Source: Chytridium lagenaria
Taxonomy: Eukaryota > Chytridiomycota > Chytridiomycetes > Chytridiales > Chytridiaceae
Assembly: GCA_025449115.1 (NCBI GenBank)
Contig: JAHLKC010000099.1
Location: 62,001-126,000, forward strand
DNA: 64,000 nucleotides
Direction: 5' to 3'
In this document: in pieces, positions 44,450-56,765 of the stretch
How the letters are laid out: every line of letters starts with the position of its first letter
How positions within the stretch are numbered: the stretch's first letter is position 1
Translations under genes and position numbers: made by a program
Notes under the pieces: generated by a model
The model's input: the letters and a program-made list of their open reading frames with translations, nothing else
Databases searched by the model: none
Told to the model about the DNA's origin: nothing

Positions 44450-46273
44450 GGTGCAAAAGTGTAGATTAGCATACAGGTTAAAAACGAAGGGGCCATTAAA
44501 TGAATAACTTGCCTAATTTAAAAATCTTCCAATCGTACACGTACACTGTCGACACAAACTTATTAGCGGCCGTCATGATAATAACATATTTGTTTCATTT
44601 ATCGTCAATGCAGAGTAGTTGAGGCAACTGAGGATGGCACCATAACCAAGCCCTTGCAAAATGCATGTCTCTCAGTTGCCGGAGAAGTATCGTAGTCCTT
44701 TCTTCACCTACACGGACAGAATTGGCATGAATCATTGTAATGGGATCTGAATCTACGACGTTAAATTCTACTCACCTCGCAAATAATCATAGTATTCTCA
44801 TATACTCCAACGATGTCCGGTTGGCCATTAGCTTCATCATTTCCTTTGTAATAATGAACATGCTTTCCCGGTGGACTAGGAGTGAAATAGGCTGTTAGCA
44901 ATGTCATTTTGCAAGTAATAGAAGGAAGAACGGCCAAAATTCGCGATGATATTAGAGACAATGAAATAGATGAGATGCCTACTATAATTCTAATTTTTCC
45001 TGCTTGAGAAGAAATCTAATGTGCGGGTACAGCTCTTTCTCTTCTCCTGGATTATCGAGTCGATATCTCTCTGCAGCTTTAAGTTTTTCCCTGTGTCTCG
45101 AAAGGGTAATCGTTCCAATTCGAGTCTGGGTCGTTGCGTTCTCCAAAGCCGTAGGAGATTTACCTGGTCCTAAAGTTGAAGTCATTAATTGTGTCAAATA
45201 TATGGAAATGTCCCCATTATGACATAGGAAAAATGAAAGGATAGCGGTGGGAGTGGCCGTGATGAAGTACAGGGAGGAAGAGAGGCAAACTTTTCTAAGC
45301 TTCGATACCTGATGTTCCTTGGAAGAATAACGTCTCCATATAAATTATGCGGAATGTCCGCTTCCAAATCCTGATACAGAACCGGCACCACCTCAATCAT
45401 ATTTCTTAAGCCTGCTCGAAAGGGGTAAGAGTGTGGTGCGCAATGGAGTCGTAAGTCCTCGAATCCAAGAATAATTTTAAAATCTGTCGGAATGATGTAA
45501 GATTTCTCAACAGGTACAGCTGTCTACACAAACCTTTTGTGTCAAGAGGTCTCATTAATCTCCTATTAATTGTCGTCAAGTGAAGTCCTTTTGTGGTATC
45601 ATTATAATCCAAAGGCATGTTTGAGAGTGCCTTGCGCTGCTCCACAACCAGTGAAACAGCGATATGAGATACCCATCTTTTACGCGAAAGGAAGAGAGTG
45701 ATGGTGGCCATTACACTACGATTTGGTCAGAGCAAAAGAAGCTATCTCCAGCTCTTTTAACATATTTCATGAAGGGACGGATCATCCCTTGAATCGTCAT
45801 ATCGCTTGGGATTTGGTGGCAATGGTGTATGAAGGAAACGAGTTGACATTTTTGGTTTTGTTTTTAATTTAAGAGAAATTTGTTCCGTTCTTGAAGGGGG
45901 CTTTTTCAATTGAGACCAGCTAAACACAACGGCGACACTGGCAGTGATATGAAGGCCGCCTATGATCGGCCTCCTCCTCAACCTATAATTTATACGATGT
46001 AGTAATACAACGTAGATACCATTGTCGATACATATGATAATTTCGTCTTTCGCAAATCTTTCTGGTAATTCTCGCAATATTGCAATAAAGGTGCTCCGCC
46101 GCTTTGCTTAAAGAGTAACTGCAATGCATCGAATCATTGATAAACAGCATACGATGTCGTAGCAACGACCAATCATGGCAAGTCGAGTGTGTCATCACCG
46201 TTACGCTATTTATTGACAGTTTACCGAGCTTTGGGCTTCCCAAAGTTGCTTTTGTTATATGTAAACCATACAA
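44450..46273 (-). CDS. Unrecognised conserved-looking gene
   Basis: Not recognised. Minus-strand exons in order: VTVMTHSTCHDWSLLRHRML FINDSM (about 46,130-46,210), ELPERFAKDEIIICIDNGIY VVLLHRINYRL (45,980-46,075), HITASVAVVFSWSQLKKPP, then SRKRWVSHIAVSLVVEQRKA LSNMPLDYNDT and TTINRRLMRPLDTKGLCRQL YLLRNLTSFRQILKLFLD (45,430-45,690), DIPHNLYGDVILPRNIRYRS LEKF (45,300-45,370), and a C-terminal part RHREKLKAAERYRLDNPGEE KELYPHIRFLL then CKMTLLTAYFTPSPPGKHVH YYKGNDEANGQPDIVGVYEN TM (44,780-45,120), with more near 44,640-44,750 (ILRQLRDMHFARAWLWCHPQ). The first part looks beta-rich, the middle helical. It could be two genes. A cilium or trafficking role is only guilt by neighbourhood. Confidence 0.4.
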
Positions 46274-46347
46274 GCCTCAATTTTTACTTGCCTTTCCTGT
46301 CGAATTGTTTGTTACTGGTGCACAATGGAGATGAAGTCTGCGATGCA

Positions 46348-46995
46348 TTAATGGGATGACGCAAAAGCAAAAACTAAACCCTCGTAGTAAACTTTGTTGT
46401 CTGTTGGATCAGTTGCAGCCTGACGATATCAGTCCGCTAGATTAAAAACAACGTACATTTAACATCTCCTCCAATTCTTCTTGAGTGAAAGGCTCCCGTC
46501 TGTCATCAAGAATCTCCTGAGCTCATCCGGAGTGAGATATCCTTTTCTCTCGATGTCTAGTGTCTTTGTTTGTCAGAAATTGTTAGGTTGTCAGTGGATA
46601 AACCTGGAATGCTCGAAATATTCTTTCCTCGTCCGAAGGTCCGCATTCTTCAGACTGACATACTGATAAAGCCACAGGAAGGAACCGGTCATAGCGGACA
46701 TACCCAGTGGGCTCTTCTTCTTCCATCTAAAAAGTTATTTTCTACTTTAATCAGGGACGAACGTTTCGAATCCAGCCCCTCAGTTGCTCTTCAGTTGGCG
46801 CCAAACCAATTGAACGCAAAACCGTCCCAATTTCTCTTACTGTGATTGTTATTATTGGAACAGAATTGTAACCGTACCATCGCAGGTGTCGTTGTTTGCC
46901 TGATCGAAAGTTTCAAATGCTTGTGTATGTTAACATCGCCTACGGGCTTCCTCACCTGATCGAATTTTTCTTGTTGCTGCTTGCGTGTCGATCAT
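46348..46995 (-). CDS. DRC8: Dynein regulatory complex subunit 8 (EFCAB2, calmodulin-like)
   Basis: Seen after splicing four 35-40-nt introns: MIDTQAATRKIRSAFETFDQ ANNDTCD, VREIGTVLRSIGLAPTEEQL RGWIRN, MEEEEPTGYVRYDRFLPVAL SVCQSEECGPSDEERIFRAF Q, TLDIERKGYLTPDELRRFLM TDGEPFTQEELEEMLN, AATDPTDNKVYYEGLVFAFA SSH stop. Vertebrate EFCAB2 has VREIGTIIRSLGCCPTEGEL, EEEEPTGYIRFEKFLPV, KRGFLTKDELIKYMTEEGEP FSQEEMEEMLSAAIDP: near-identical architecture. EF-hand loops are degenerate, as in the family. Known: DRC8 belongs to the nexin link between axonemal doublets. About 160 residues, full length. It precedes the KIF9-type kinesin in the same direction. Confidence 0.93.
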
Positions 46996-47172
46996 TTTGA
47001 AGTTAGAGAATTTACTTTCAGATCTCCGGTGACAACATTTGTGCATTGCGACATAAATTAACGACTTTTTTATTGATAAATAAGAATTTCAAATATACTT
47101 ATTTGTCAAAGTCCATCATTATTGACTTCTGCCAGACCCCTTGATTAAGATACTCTTTTAACGCTTTGATTG

Positions 47173-50069
47173 TTAATTCCAACGCAGTCCGCATCTTACC
47201 TTTAACTTTATGGTCCTTCTTTCTGTGTTCTTTCGCGCGTTGTAATATGGAAGCGAGTCAGGATCTTCTTGGGACATTCGTTCAATCTGCAGACGATCAA
47301 ATTTTTCTCCTATGTCCATGACATCCTTCAGCTGTTAATGGTGAGAAAATAGAAGAAAAACGAACCTCGTTATTTCCACCCTTTTCAAGTTCTGCAATTG
47401 GTCCGCCGTGAATATTTTCATACCATTGTTCAAAATCGTAAATGAGCTTTTGGCGGCACTGATCAACGAGTTTTGTACAGTACGTGATATCATTTCTAGT
47501 GTGTTTCAGGATATCGTATTTCTCCTTATATTGCTTTTTCAATGATTTCATGGCTTCGAAAATTACATATTCCTGGTGGCTGTATATGTGGACAGCATTA
47601 GGATATAAGAAAAAACCTATTACTTCTTCAACCTAAATTTTCCTCAAAAGCTTTGTTCCTTAAGGAAGATAAGCCCTCCTTCTTTTTCTCGATGTCCGTC
47701 TTGATTAAGTTGATGTTAGCCACAAGCTCTTGCGCTAATCTTTTTCTTTCTTTCAATAAAGCTAGCATTATGAGTAATTTGATAACGTGAGTAACTAACT
47801 ACCCTTGTTTTCAGTGAGGATACGGGAAATCTCTAAGCCTTTTTCGTTCTTGAAATTTTCAAACTCTTGAGCTCTGCTAACGTGCTGGTGAATGTCTTTC
47901 TTAGAAAGCCCTTTGACATTGGCTTGATACGATGGTAGGGGTGGTAGAGCTGAGGATTGGAAATGCTCAAAGAAGACAGGTTTTATCTAGAAGGATTAGT
48001 ACTTAGAAGTTGAAAACAACTAAAATACTGATACCTCATGCTGGATCTCATCTGCGTCACTATCAGTAACATGCCTAGTGTCCATTAAGTACAAATTTGA
48101 AAGAATCCTTGGATTTTTTTTTCTTTTTTCGTTTCTATTCAATGAATATGACGTATTTTGAGAGCTCATTTTGACACAGCCTGGGGCCTTTAAATTTACT
48201 CTTAGAAATGAAATTGCGGTGAAAAAAACAAACCAAACCAACTCCGAAGCCGTACAGCTCGATATCTCCAACCTTTTCATATTTATCTTGCTCGTTACCC
48301 TTGGTATTCTGTATTTCTGTAAGATAGTGATATCCTTACATCAGAAAACCTCATTATCCAATATATCTGTACGGGTGATTCTTTCCGTCGTAGAAGAGAC
48401 TCCATCATTTTTTTTGATAGCTGATGAATATTCGTCGCATTGAGACTCTAACGACTTGTAGATTATACGGAATTGTTTAAAAAACTCGCGAAATCTGCCG
48501 CAGGCTGACAACCTTTTCTGGACTTTAATACTGAATAATTTCCTTCATTCTATTTACCTCAGGCTCGTTTTCTTCATCCTCAATATATGTTTTGACCTGT
48601 TTGAGTAGCTCCATTCGTTGACTCTCGCTGTACGGTTCATATTGGACATGGCTGCGATTGCTAAGAGTATCGTGCATAGCAAGCTCCTGCTTCAAGTCCT
48701 TTATTTCTCTTTCATATTTCTTGATTAGCGCCATGGGATCAAACTGCACGTTGACCTCGGGCGAATTTGAAACACACATCATCCGCGTTGCGAATCTCAA
48801 AGTAGATATAGTTTCCTCCATGTGTTCTTTTTCTCCTTTAAATAGTTAATATTTTCTCATTTTCATTACTTAACCCCATATGTTTGCTATCATAAGAGTA
48901 TTGCAATTACCACCCAAAGAATCACGCAACACGTGAGTCATCTTAGATTGGCGATATGGAATATGCTCCCTAAACATATTAGTGCTACTTAATGGGACGT
49001 TAATGACCTTTTTTGTCTGCTAAAGCAATGATCACTTGCTCCAGGAAAGTCAGGCTCTTATTGATGTCTTGCAAAAAATTATGCTTAGAATGTTTTTTTT
49101 CACTTTACACATCGCTTCCTTTAACGAAATGCCTTCAGTTTGAGTCTTTGATAGCCTCTCCGATCCGGCCAGATCCACAAGATTTAATTTTGAGATAATC
49201 ACTTTTTCAGTAGATTCAACCCGAGACCGTGATTCAACATGAACAGTAAAAATGCAGTGCGATCTAATTGAGTTAATTAGTCTGCTATTTCCGGCGGGTT
49301 TACCTTGTCGAAGATTTGTTCAATTGATGCTCTGAAATGGACCTGTTTGTTTCTCCTTCGAAGAGGAGATTAAGAGCTTCTTCTTCGCTATTGGCCACAT
49401 GCAAGGCAACGCCCTTAATGACTGAAGAACCTATTGCAGTTAGCGTGATATAAAAAGCCTCGCACCATTTTTATCTTCCACAACTGAAAGTAAAGACTCC
49501 ACTTGAGTTTCATTAAGCCCGGCGAGTAAATCAACTATCTGTTCGTTGTAGATTTCGATATAGCTTATGCGGATAGTGTAGGCAATATGAGGTTTTTCAC
49601 AGATCTCACGATAAATGTGAGAAATTGCTCGGGGAATCAAGCCTCGGTGCTTATAATTCTCGGTTGCCCCAGTCCTACACATTGTGAGATCGTTTTATTT
49701 GCGGCAATGACATTGTGAAAGTTTTACCGGCCCCAGTTTGGCCATACGCCATGATCGTTCCTTAGAAATTCTTTAATATATATTTACCTAACACAAACCA
49801 TTGTAGCCCTCTAGCAAAGATCTCATAATGGGCCTCGCACATTCGTCATACACTTTTTCTTGGGAGCAGTTATGCAAAATGTTGTCGTACTTGAATTCCC
49901 AGTGTTCCTGCTGATTATTGATGAAGCCACCGTCCGTATTTTTTGGTATATGTATATGTATACCCTTATTATCTGAATCAAAGGTGATGATGTCGTTGGC
50001 GAACTCGGATGTCGGTCGAGTCCTAATGACAACTTTGACATGTTTACCAGGTCTGTCGAGGGGATTCAT
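47173..50069 (-). CDS. KIF9: Kinesin-9 family motor (KIF9-like)
   Basis: Seen from the ATG at 50069: [48 protein letters not shown], then P-loop [14 protein letters not shown] (49,710-49,755), [39 protein letters not shown]. The motor ends [19 protein letters not shown] with neck [19 protein letters not shown] (48,650-48,820). A long coiled-coil tail follows ([57 protein letters not shown]), stop near 47173. ..NNQQ..W.F..D.VLHN.SQ and [13 protein letters not shown] are kinesin-9 signatures. Known: KIF9/KLP1 acts in the central apparatus of motile cilia. About a dozen short introns. Confidence 0.93.
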
Positions 50070-50283
50070 CTTGACAAATTTTTGAAATTTTCACACCTCT
50101 CGATCACTCAGACTCTTGAACCATAATAAAGCAACTGCCTTGAAATGTTTAATTGAATTAAATCCCGAAATATTTTGACGAGCCGATTTCGTTTCTTTCG
50201 TTTATCCCGAAGTAACTTTGTAAATATGCGATGCCGAGGATGTTCTTTGGTGTTTTTGTTTCGGACGAAATTTTGCACCAAAA

Positions 50284-51259
50284 ATGGGTCAAGTGGAGAA
50301 AGAAGAAGCGATGTGTAGCAATGAAATGTCTGTAGGCACATTGGTATGGGGGAAGGTCAAAGGGTCGGCGTGGTGGCCAGGACGGGTTAGTTATACCACT
50401 GTTGGTGTTCTCACAAGGCCCAAGGTCGCAGAGCGTGAGAATTTGCCGGAAGAGGTTGCCTTAAGTAAATCAAGCAGATCAACAAAAACCATCCCGATCT
50501 ACTTCTTTGGGACGCATAACTAGTAAGCATCCATCTTTTGCCTTCTCTAATTTGTGCAGTTGCTGGCTGGGTCGTGACCACTTGAAGTCTTTTCATGAAA
50601 ACTTCGAGTTGTTCTCAACCAAAAATAAGACAAAGTCATTTATTCTTGCTTTAAAAGAGGCTCAGGGTGAAGAATTTGCTGAAATTCAGGGAGAACGGCC
50701 GTCAAAGCGCATTAAACTATCGACCCCTGAAGATATCTCTGCAAAAACTTCCACAGACAGAGACGACGGTGAAAGTACCGCAAAACACGGGAAACTTGCG
50801 ATTTCTTTGTGCAAATCTCAGGAAGTTTGTACTTTGACACATAAAAGCATTGACTGGTTAGGAGTCGATCAACCCCGACGCTGAAGTACATGATGATGGA
50901 GAGAAGCTATTTAAGCTTCGCAAGAAACTTCAAAGGATATTTTGGCAAGGTCCACTCACAGCGGTATTTTGGTTATGTTTATTAGTTTTTAATAACTTTC
51001 ATTGAAGAGCAATCTGGAGAAGGCTAATAAGTGTCTGACTGAATTAGAGAATTTCTCGTCGATTTCTGTTGATCTGTTAATGGTGATTATAATTGGTGCT
51101 CTCGAAATAACCAGTTAGGCGACAAAGATCGGAAAAGTAGTGAAGAAGATATCTCAAATGAGTATGCCTCTTGATACCCACAACATTGGCGTACGAAGTC
51201 TTCAAATCATCGAGAGGTGGAGGGCAGTTCTTCCACTCGATGAGACTGAAGAAAAATAA
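50284..51259 (+). CDS. PWWP-domain chromatin protein with LEDGF/IBD-like C-terminal helical domain
   Basis: Seen: ATG at 50284, then VGTLVWGKVKGSAWWPGRV (PWWP with its aromatic cage entry) and IPIYFFGTHN; after an intron SWLGRDHLKSFHENFELFST K. A charged linker follows (RPSKRIKLSTPED). The C-terminal helical block EKLFKLRKKLQRIFWQGPLT, SNLEKANKCLTELENFSSIS VDLLM, ATKIGKVVKKISQMSMP and IGVRSLQIIERWRAVLPLD resembles the LEDGF integrase-binding/TFIIS-N-like bundle (TLKKIRRFK...LL..L..L.VT...L..T.I...VK.IRR......I...A..L...WK). Known: PWWP domains read H3K36 methylation, and such proteins couple elongation to partners. The stop at 51257-51259 is 37 bp before the IFT140 start. Confidence 0.75.
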
Positions 51260-51296
51260 TGCAAATAAACTTGTCATTGTATTTTGGACAAATTCA

Positions 51297-54200
51297 ATGT
51301 TTGAACTGCAGACCATTGACGAAGAATGTGCGGAGTTAGCTGCTCATCCTACGTTGCCGTTTTTTTCATATCGGAAAGGGAATGGGGAAGTCATAGTTTA
51401 CAGTAACGGGGATCATTCACCTACGAAGACTGTTTATCGAAAGGATTTTTGCAGCTCAAGGGTGGTTTGGCATCCTACGAAAGCATTTCTTGCTGTTGGA
51501 TGGGAAACAGGTTTGCTATCTCATTGAATGTTGATATAATTCTAAGCTTTAAGGCCTTGTTACAATTCTCTCTGATGTTGAATCAAATTGGAGAGAGGGG
51601 ATTTTGCATCAATACCGAATTACAACCGTTGAGTGGAATGCGTCTGGAAATCGACTTGTAACAGCTGACGAAGTATGCGCGTTGGAGGCAAAGTTTTAAC
51701 CATATAGGAAGGGGAAGTCGTAGTTTGGAAAGTAGATTCCAAAGGGAAGATGTCGTCACTGTGTCAATACAGATTAAAAGGAGCTATTTCTTGGTGTATT
51801 ATAAAAAGGGTAGCTGAGCTTCCGGATCAAAGGTTTGATGATATGCGAATATAAGTTTAACATGTAGACAAAGTATTCATGGCTTTTCTTTTTACTTGGG
51901 ATCGACTTCAGGCAAGGTGTACTTTGCAGATGATATGGGCCGCTGCAATGAGTCTGGTATACTTCCTGGATGTGTTAAAAGTTTTCGATGGCTTGAGAAG
52001 AGCCCAGCTATCGCTTTCATTACCGAAGATTTGGTGATGCTCAATTTCAGTATGTGTTCCGATGGGAAGTTGACGTTGGAAAGCGAAGTAAAAAATACCC
52101 GTATCTCTGAACTAACATTGATAGTTAAAGATAAGCTTTGGTCAGGCAGATGCAAAGTCCCATTCCATTGCATGGATTGAAGACGGGTTATAGCTGTGGC
52201 TTCTGGAACGCCGTGCATTCAAATTGTCGATGTGAATAGAGAAGAAAACACACTTTTAAAGCCTGAAGGTTTTTTACATCCTCGACCAGTTGCTAATTAG
52301 CTAGGGAATGATAAATTGATTTTTACTTCTGCATCGTATTGCGTTGACCGACATATTTTAGCAGGTATAAGGTACCATCTTTATGAATCATAACCGATTG
52401 AAGGCGGAACGTCTTGCGGAAATTTCCTGCTGTGGAGAAAGCAATCTCCGACGGAAGGGTCTTCTCTCTCGGTTGATTGGAAGGTTTTCTAAAGAAGCGT
52501 TTGTTATCTTATCATATAATGACCATGTCTTTCAGCTTTGGATACGTCTTTCGATAGAAAGCCAGATAGCAGCGATTCATTGGTGCAACTCTGGTAGGCA
52601 GAAAAAGGTTGCATGTTATTAAAAAAGTTGAAGGTACTTTTATGGCGTTGAAATTGGAAAAATCTATCGCTGTTATAGCAGAGCAACAAACTCTATTTGC
52701 TTTTGATCGAACGATGTTAGTTTACCAGACTACCTTAAAATCAGTCAAAGTTCTTCGCGAAGGCATTGTACGTAATTACAGTTTTAAAATTTTCTTAGTC
52801 TTTGTCAGGGCGCTTTAGACATCGTCACAGAAGATCCTATTAGGGAAATATCCATTTTTGGTAATTTGGTCGCGATGTCAGATTCGCGAGGCGTTAATCT
52901 TTTTGAGATTTCAGACGGTATGCCTACCTTAACCTTTTCTCTGATATGTTTTATAGAGCTCAATTCCTACAAGCTCGTTTGCTCCATTATAGCTGAAGCG
53001 TCCTCTATATGCTTGTATCATCACAATATCGCTATTGCACAAAGCCTGAGAGTTGATCTGTATAATACAGCAGGAACTCTTAAATGCAGTATCCCAAGTC
53101 CTTCCGGGGCCTTTAAGTTTCTGCATCATTCAAATAGTTTACTTGCAACAGTTTAGCGATTTATGTGATCATTTTTAACATATTAGGGAACTCCGGAAGG
53201 CTTGATCCGAATTTATGATCTTTCAAGAAGGGAGCCTAAACTCATTATCTCACATACCACGAAGTATGAAAAATGTGATAATTCAATTTAATGTTTCAGG
53301 GGCCGCCTTTTTGCCTTCAGCTAAATTCACTTGCGTCATTTGCTTGTTATTTAACAAAACACGAATGCAAAGGTATGCATCCCTTTAATCAGGCTGCTCA
53401 CGAGAAAGATGCTTCGTACGAGTTGGGCGTTTATTGTCTCGAAAAGGACAAAGAGTTTACGTTTGTAATAGAGAATACTGGATTCAAGGTTTTTAGCTTT
53501 AGGTTTTTAGTTGACATGTTAGCCAAAGAGCCTCTTGTGGGACTTAAACGATCCTAAAATACTCCTGTGTGAAGGAAATATGTCTGAAGTAGGTATTAAT
53601 TCTGGTCCAAAAACAAACCTTTCTAGATTTTTAGTTTTTTTGTCTGTGTTGAAAAAGGAATAATTCTTCATGACCGCTTTAAAATTCCCAAAGAAAATAA
53701 GCTTTTAGTCGGCGCTTTGATTCCAAGAGTGTTCTTCCTTGAGGTAAGTACTAACGAATCTGTATTCAAATTTATACTTCGTTTTCTTTCCTTTATGTCT
53801 CATGCACAGTTCTGCTATATCTTATCAATTTCGTTAAGGCTAATATGTCGTATGCTGCAGAGCGATGGAGAAAGTGCTTCTCTTTTTAAGTTTATCCCAT
53901 CAGATTTTTCTGATTTAGACGAAAGTAACATTGGCTTAATGTCATCCATTGTCGATTTCTGTTTTTTAATTGACACGGGAAATTTTGATATTGCATTTAA
54001 GGTGAACTTTACTTGATCTGGATTTAAGTAAATACTGTAGTCACTGCAAAGAATCGAGAATGAGAAAGTCTGGAAGAACCTCGCAAAAATATGCTTGAAA
54101 AAGGGTCGCCTCGACGTCGCACTGCTCTCGTTGGGCAACATCGGACACGCAAGTGCTGTTAGAGCTCTAAGGCGGCTCGAATGTGAGCAGCTCCCACAGG

Positions 54201-56629
54201 TCAAATGCGCGATCCTTGCTATATATCTTGGTAAGTTTGTTCCTCATTGTCAATAGTTGCGCCTTTTTGGTAGTTAATACTCTTTTTTTGATATATTAAG
54301 GGTTGTACGATGAAGTTGAACGTCTTCTTAAGGCGTCCAAGAGATACGACCTCCTCAATGCCTTCTTTCAAGTTTGTTTCTTTCACCAAAATGAGAATGA
54401 GACAAAGTTCTAACCATTTGCAGGATTGCGGATATTGGGATAAAGCTTTGGAGGTCGCAAGCCAATATGATCGAATAAATTTACGCACAACTTACGTCAA
54501 TTTCGCAAGATATTTATTAGAATCCGGGATAGATTAGGGGCATCGGCCGCATTCGAAAAATCTGGCTACAATCAGTTTGTCATATAATTATGATTTAAAG
54601 TAACTGGAAAGGCTGAGGTGCTTGGGGATACCTTCATGGAAAGAAATGATACAGATGCATCGGGATATCTGGATACAGAGACAAGGTACCGGAGCCAAAC
54701 TTCTTTTATTAAGCAGATGTAGAAGTCACTCTCTCTTTGGTGGGCCAATATGAAGAAAGCAGAGGAAATTATCTTGAAGCAATTAAATATTATGAAAATG
54801 CGGACGATATCTTATCGCAAGTTCGAGTTCATTCATTTTGCGGCAACATAGATAGGGTCAAACATCATTTTTATATAGAAGTCTAAATAGTTAAAGGCTG
54901 TAGACATTTGCAAATCGTCAAACAACATCGCATCCGCATACTTTTTAGCGCGTCAGAATGAGAAGGATGGGAAGGTAAATTAGAAAGTGCGGTGACTTGC
55001 TCATTAGTAAAGGTTCATCAAGCGATTGAGTTATATTCAATCGCAAAATGTTTTTCTCAAGCCATTAGGCTTGCGAAATCCTATGGATTAAACAACATTC
55101 TTGTACAGCTTGCCCTCCAAGGGTCGACAGAGTGCATGATAGAAGTTGCTATGTGAGTTTCAAACAAATAGTATTTTGTTAAAATTTAGGTACTTTGAAA
55201 CCTCTGGCCAGAATATCGACAAAGCCATTACGCTCTTCACTCGTGCTGGCTTAAATGCGAGGCAATAGACCTTTGTTTTCAACATAAACAATACTCTTTG
55301 TTGGACGATTTAGGTTTGAAGACACGTTATCTTAACTAAAGGGTTGAAAGTAGACGACTTGCAATTCGATGATAGACCCGACTTACTCCAGCTTTGCTCG
55401 GAATACTTTGTTCAAAACGGTCAACACATTAAGGCTGTCCAGGTACTCGTGAATTCCAACAAAGTGGATGAGGTGAGCCATTAAGTTGCTATCGCGTATG
55501 TTTTAAACTAGCAAGGCACTCGACCTGTGCGAAGAGAAAGGGATCGTTATAACAGAGGAGATCGCCGATAAAATGACAGGCAACGGCGGAGAACTGCCTG
55601 TTAAAAGTGTACGGAGGATTGCCGAGCTTGCTTTAAATCAGAAATCATATTTCCTGGCATGCAAGAAGTTTGCACAGGTATTTCCTTAATTATGGTAGAT
55701 ATTAATATACGCGAGGTTGGGAGAAAATTAAAGCGATGCGGGCCTTATTAAAATCAGCGGATATAGAAAGGATAATTTTTTTTGCGAGTTTGTGTTTGCA
55801 ACACAATTATTATTTAGTAATGTAGATGTCTCGGGTCCTAAGGATAAAGAAATATTTGTTATGGCCGCAAATTTTCTCCAAACCTTGGATTGGAGGCGAA
55901 ATCCGCAGATAATGAAGGCCATTGTTTTATTTTACTCAAAGGTCGGTCAATTCTATGTATAGAATATAAATTAATGTTAAAGTAGGCGAAATCTTATGAA
56001 TCCTTTCTGTTTTTACGATGCGTGCGCCTGCGTTGAGATTGACGAGTACCAAAATTACGAGAAGGTTAAATTTTATCTATTTGTTCTAATGCACACACCA
56101 GGCTTTAGGAGCTTTAAAGGAATCCTCTAAATGTCTGCTTAAAATTCAGGATTTCCAAATGAAAGAGAAACATAAGATGCAAGAAGACAAAATCCAGTTG
56201 ATAGAAACTTTTCTTACGGCAAAGCGTCAATCGCGTGTTGAGCCAAAAGAAATGTTGAAAACGTGCGAACTTCTTTTGAGCAATGAGCAACTTGAGGTTT
56301 ATATTGTCTTTTATACATCTAATTTTTAGACCATCATAAGGGTTGGAGATGTATTTGGGCTAATGATTGAAACGTACTACGCAGCTGGAGATTTAGACAG
56401 GGCTTCTAGCCTTATACACGAAATGAAACGCCGTGTTTCTGCTTCAAACCTTGAATACTACATCGTAAGTTTGCAGCGGCAGAGAAAAATCGCGTCATAA
56501 TATACGCTTCCCGCACTCTTTAGCTTCAGACTAATTTGAGATCTTCAGGAACCAGATATTTTAACGAGATTGGGTGCCAAGAGAGTAACAACTTCCTCCG
56601 AGGATATTCCCGAAATCATTGATAATTAA
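51297..56629 (+). CDS. IFT140: IFT140, core IFT-A subunit
   Basis: Seen: ATG at 51297 ([23 protein letters not shown]), then [68 protein letters not shown]. The WD repeats continue to about 53,900. Helical TPR-type repeats follow: AARFWTxxQH-like units such as [20 protein letters not shown] (54,120-54,180), [51 protein letters not shown] (54,420-54,530), [42 protein letters not shown]. It ends EDIPEIIDN, stop at 56627-56629. Human IFT140 has [20 protein letters not shown] and the same D..RL...W..ALEVA..DR.HLR. TYY..A..L signature. Known: IFT-A works in retrograde transport and ciliary entry. More than 20 short introns. Confidence 0.92.
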
Positions 56630-56765
56630 TTTAATTGATTAAACCAGTTTTTCAACATTATTTGTCTCCTACTTTGCCTTTTATTCCAATTTGAACCATA
56701 CATCACAAGGTGGCTTTAAAAGAAAATTATTTCGCCAGGATTTCACACAGGGTTAGAAGGCTACT

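Noticed and set aside
44450..46273. Gamma-secretase-activating or DET1-like protein
   Set aside because: Considered because of scattered beta-rich segments, but no signature stretch aligned convincingly; left as unrecognised.
48020..48280. Possible separate membrane protein on the minus strand inside the kinesin gene
   Set aside because: The hydrophobic start is intron sequence; the rest ([20 protein letters not shown]) belongs to the kinesin tail region.
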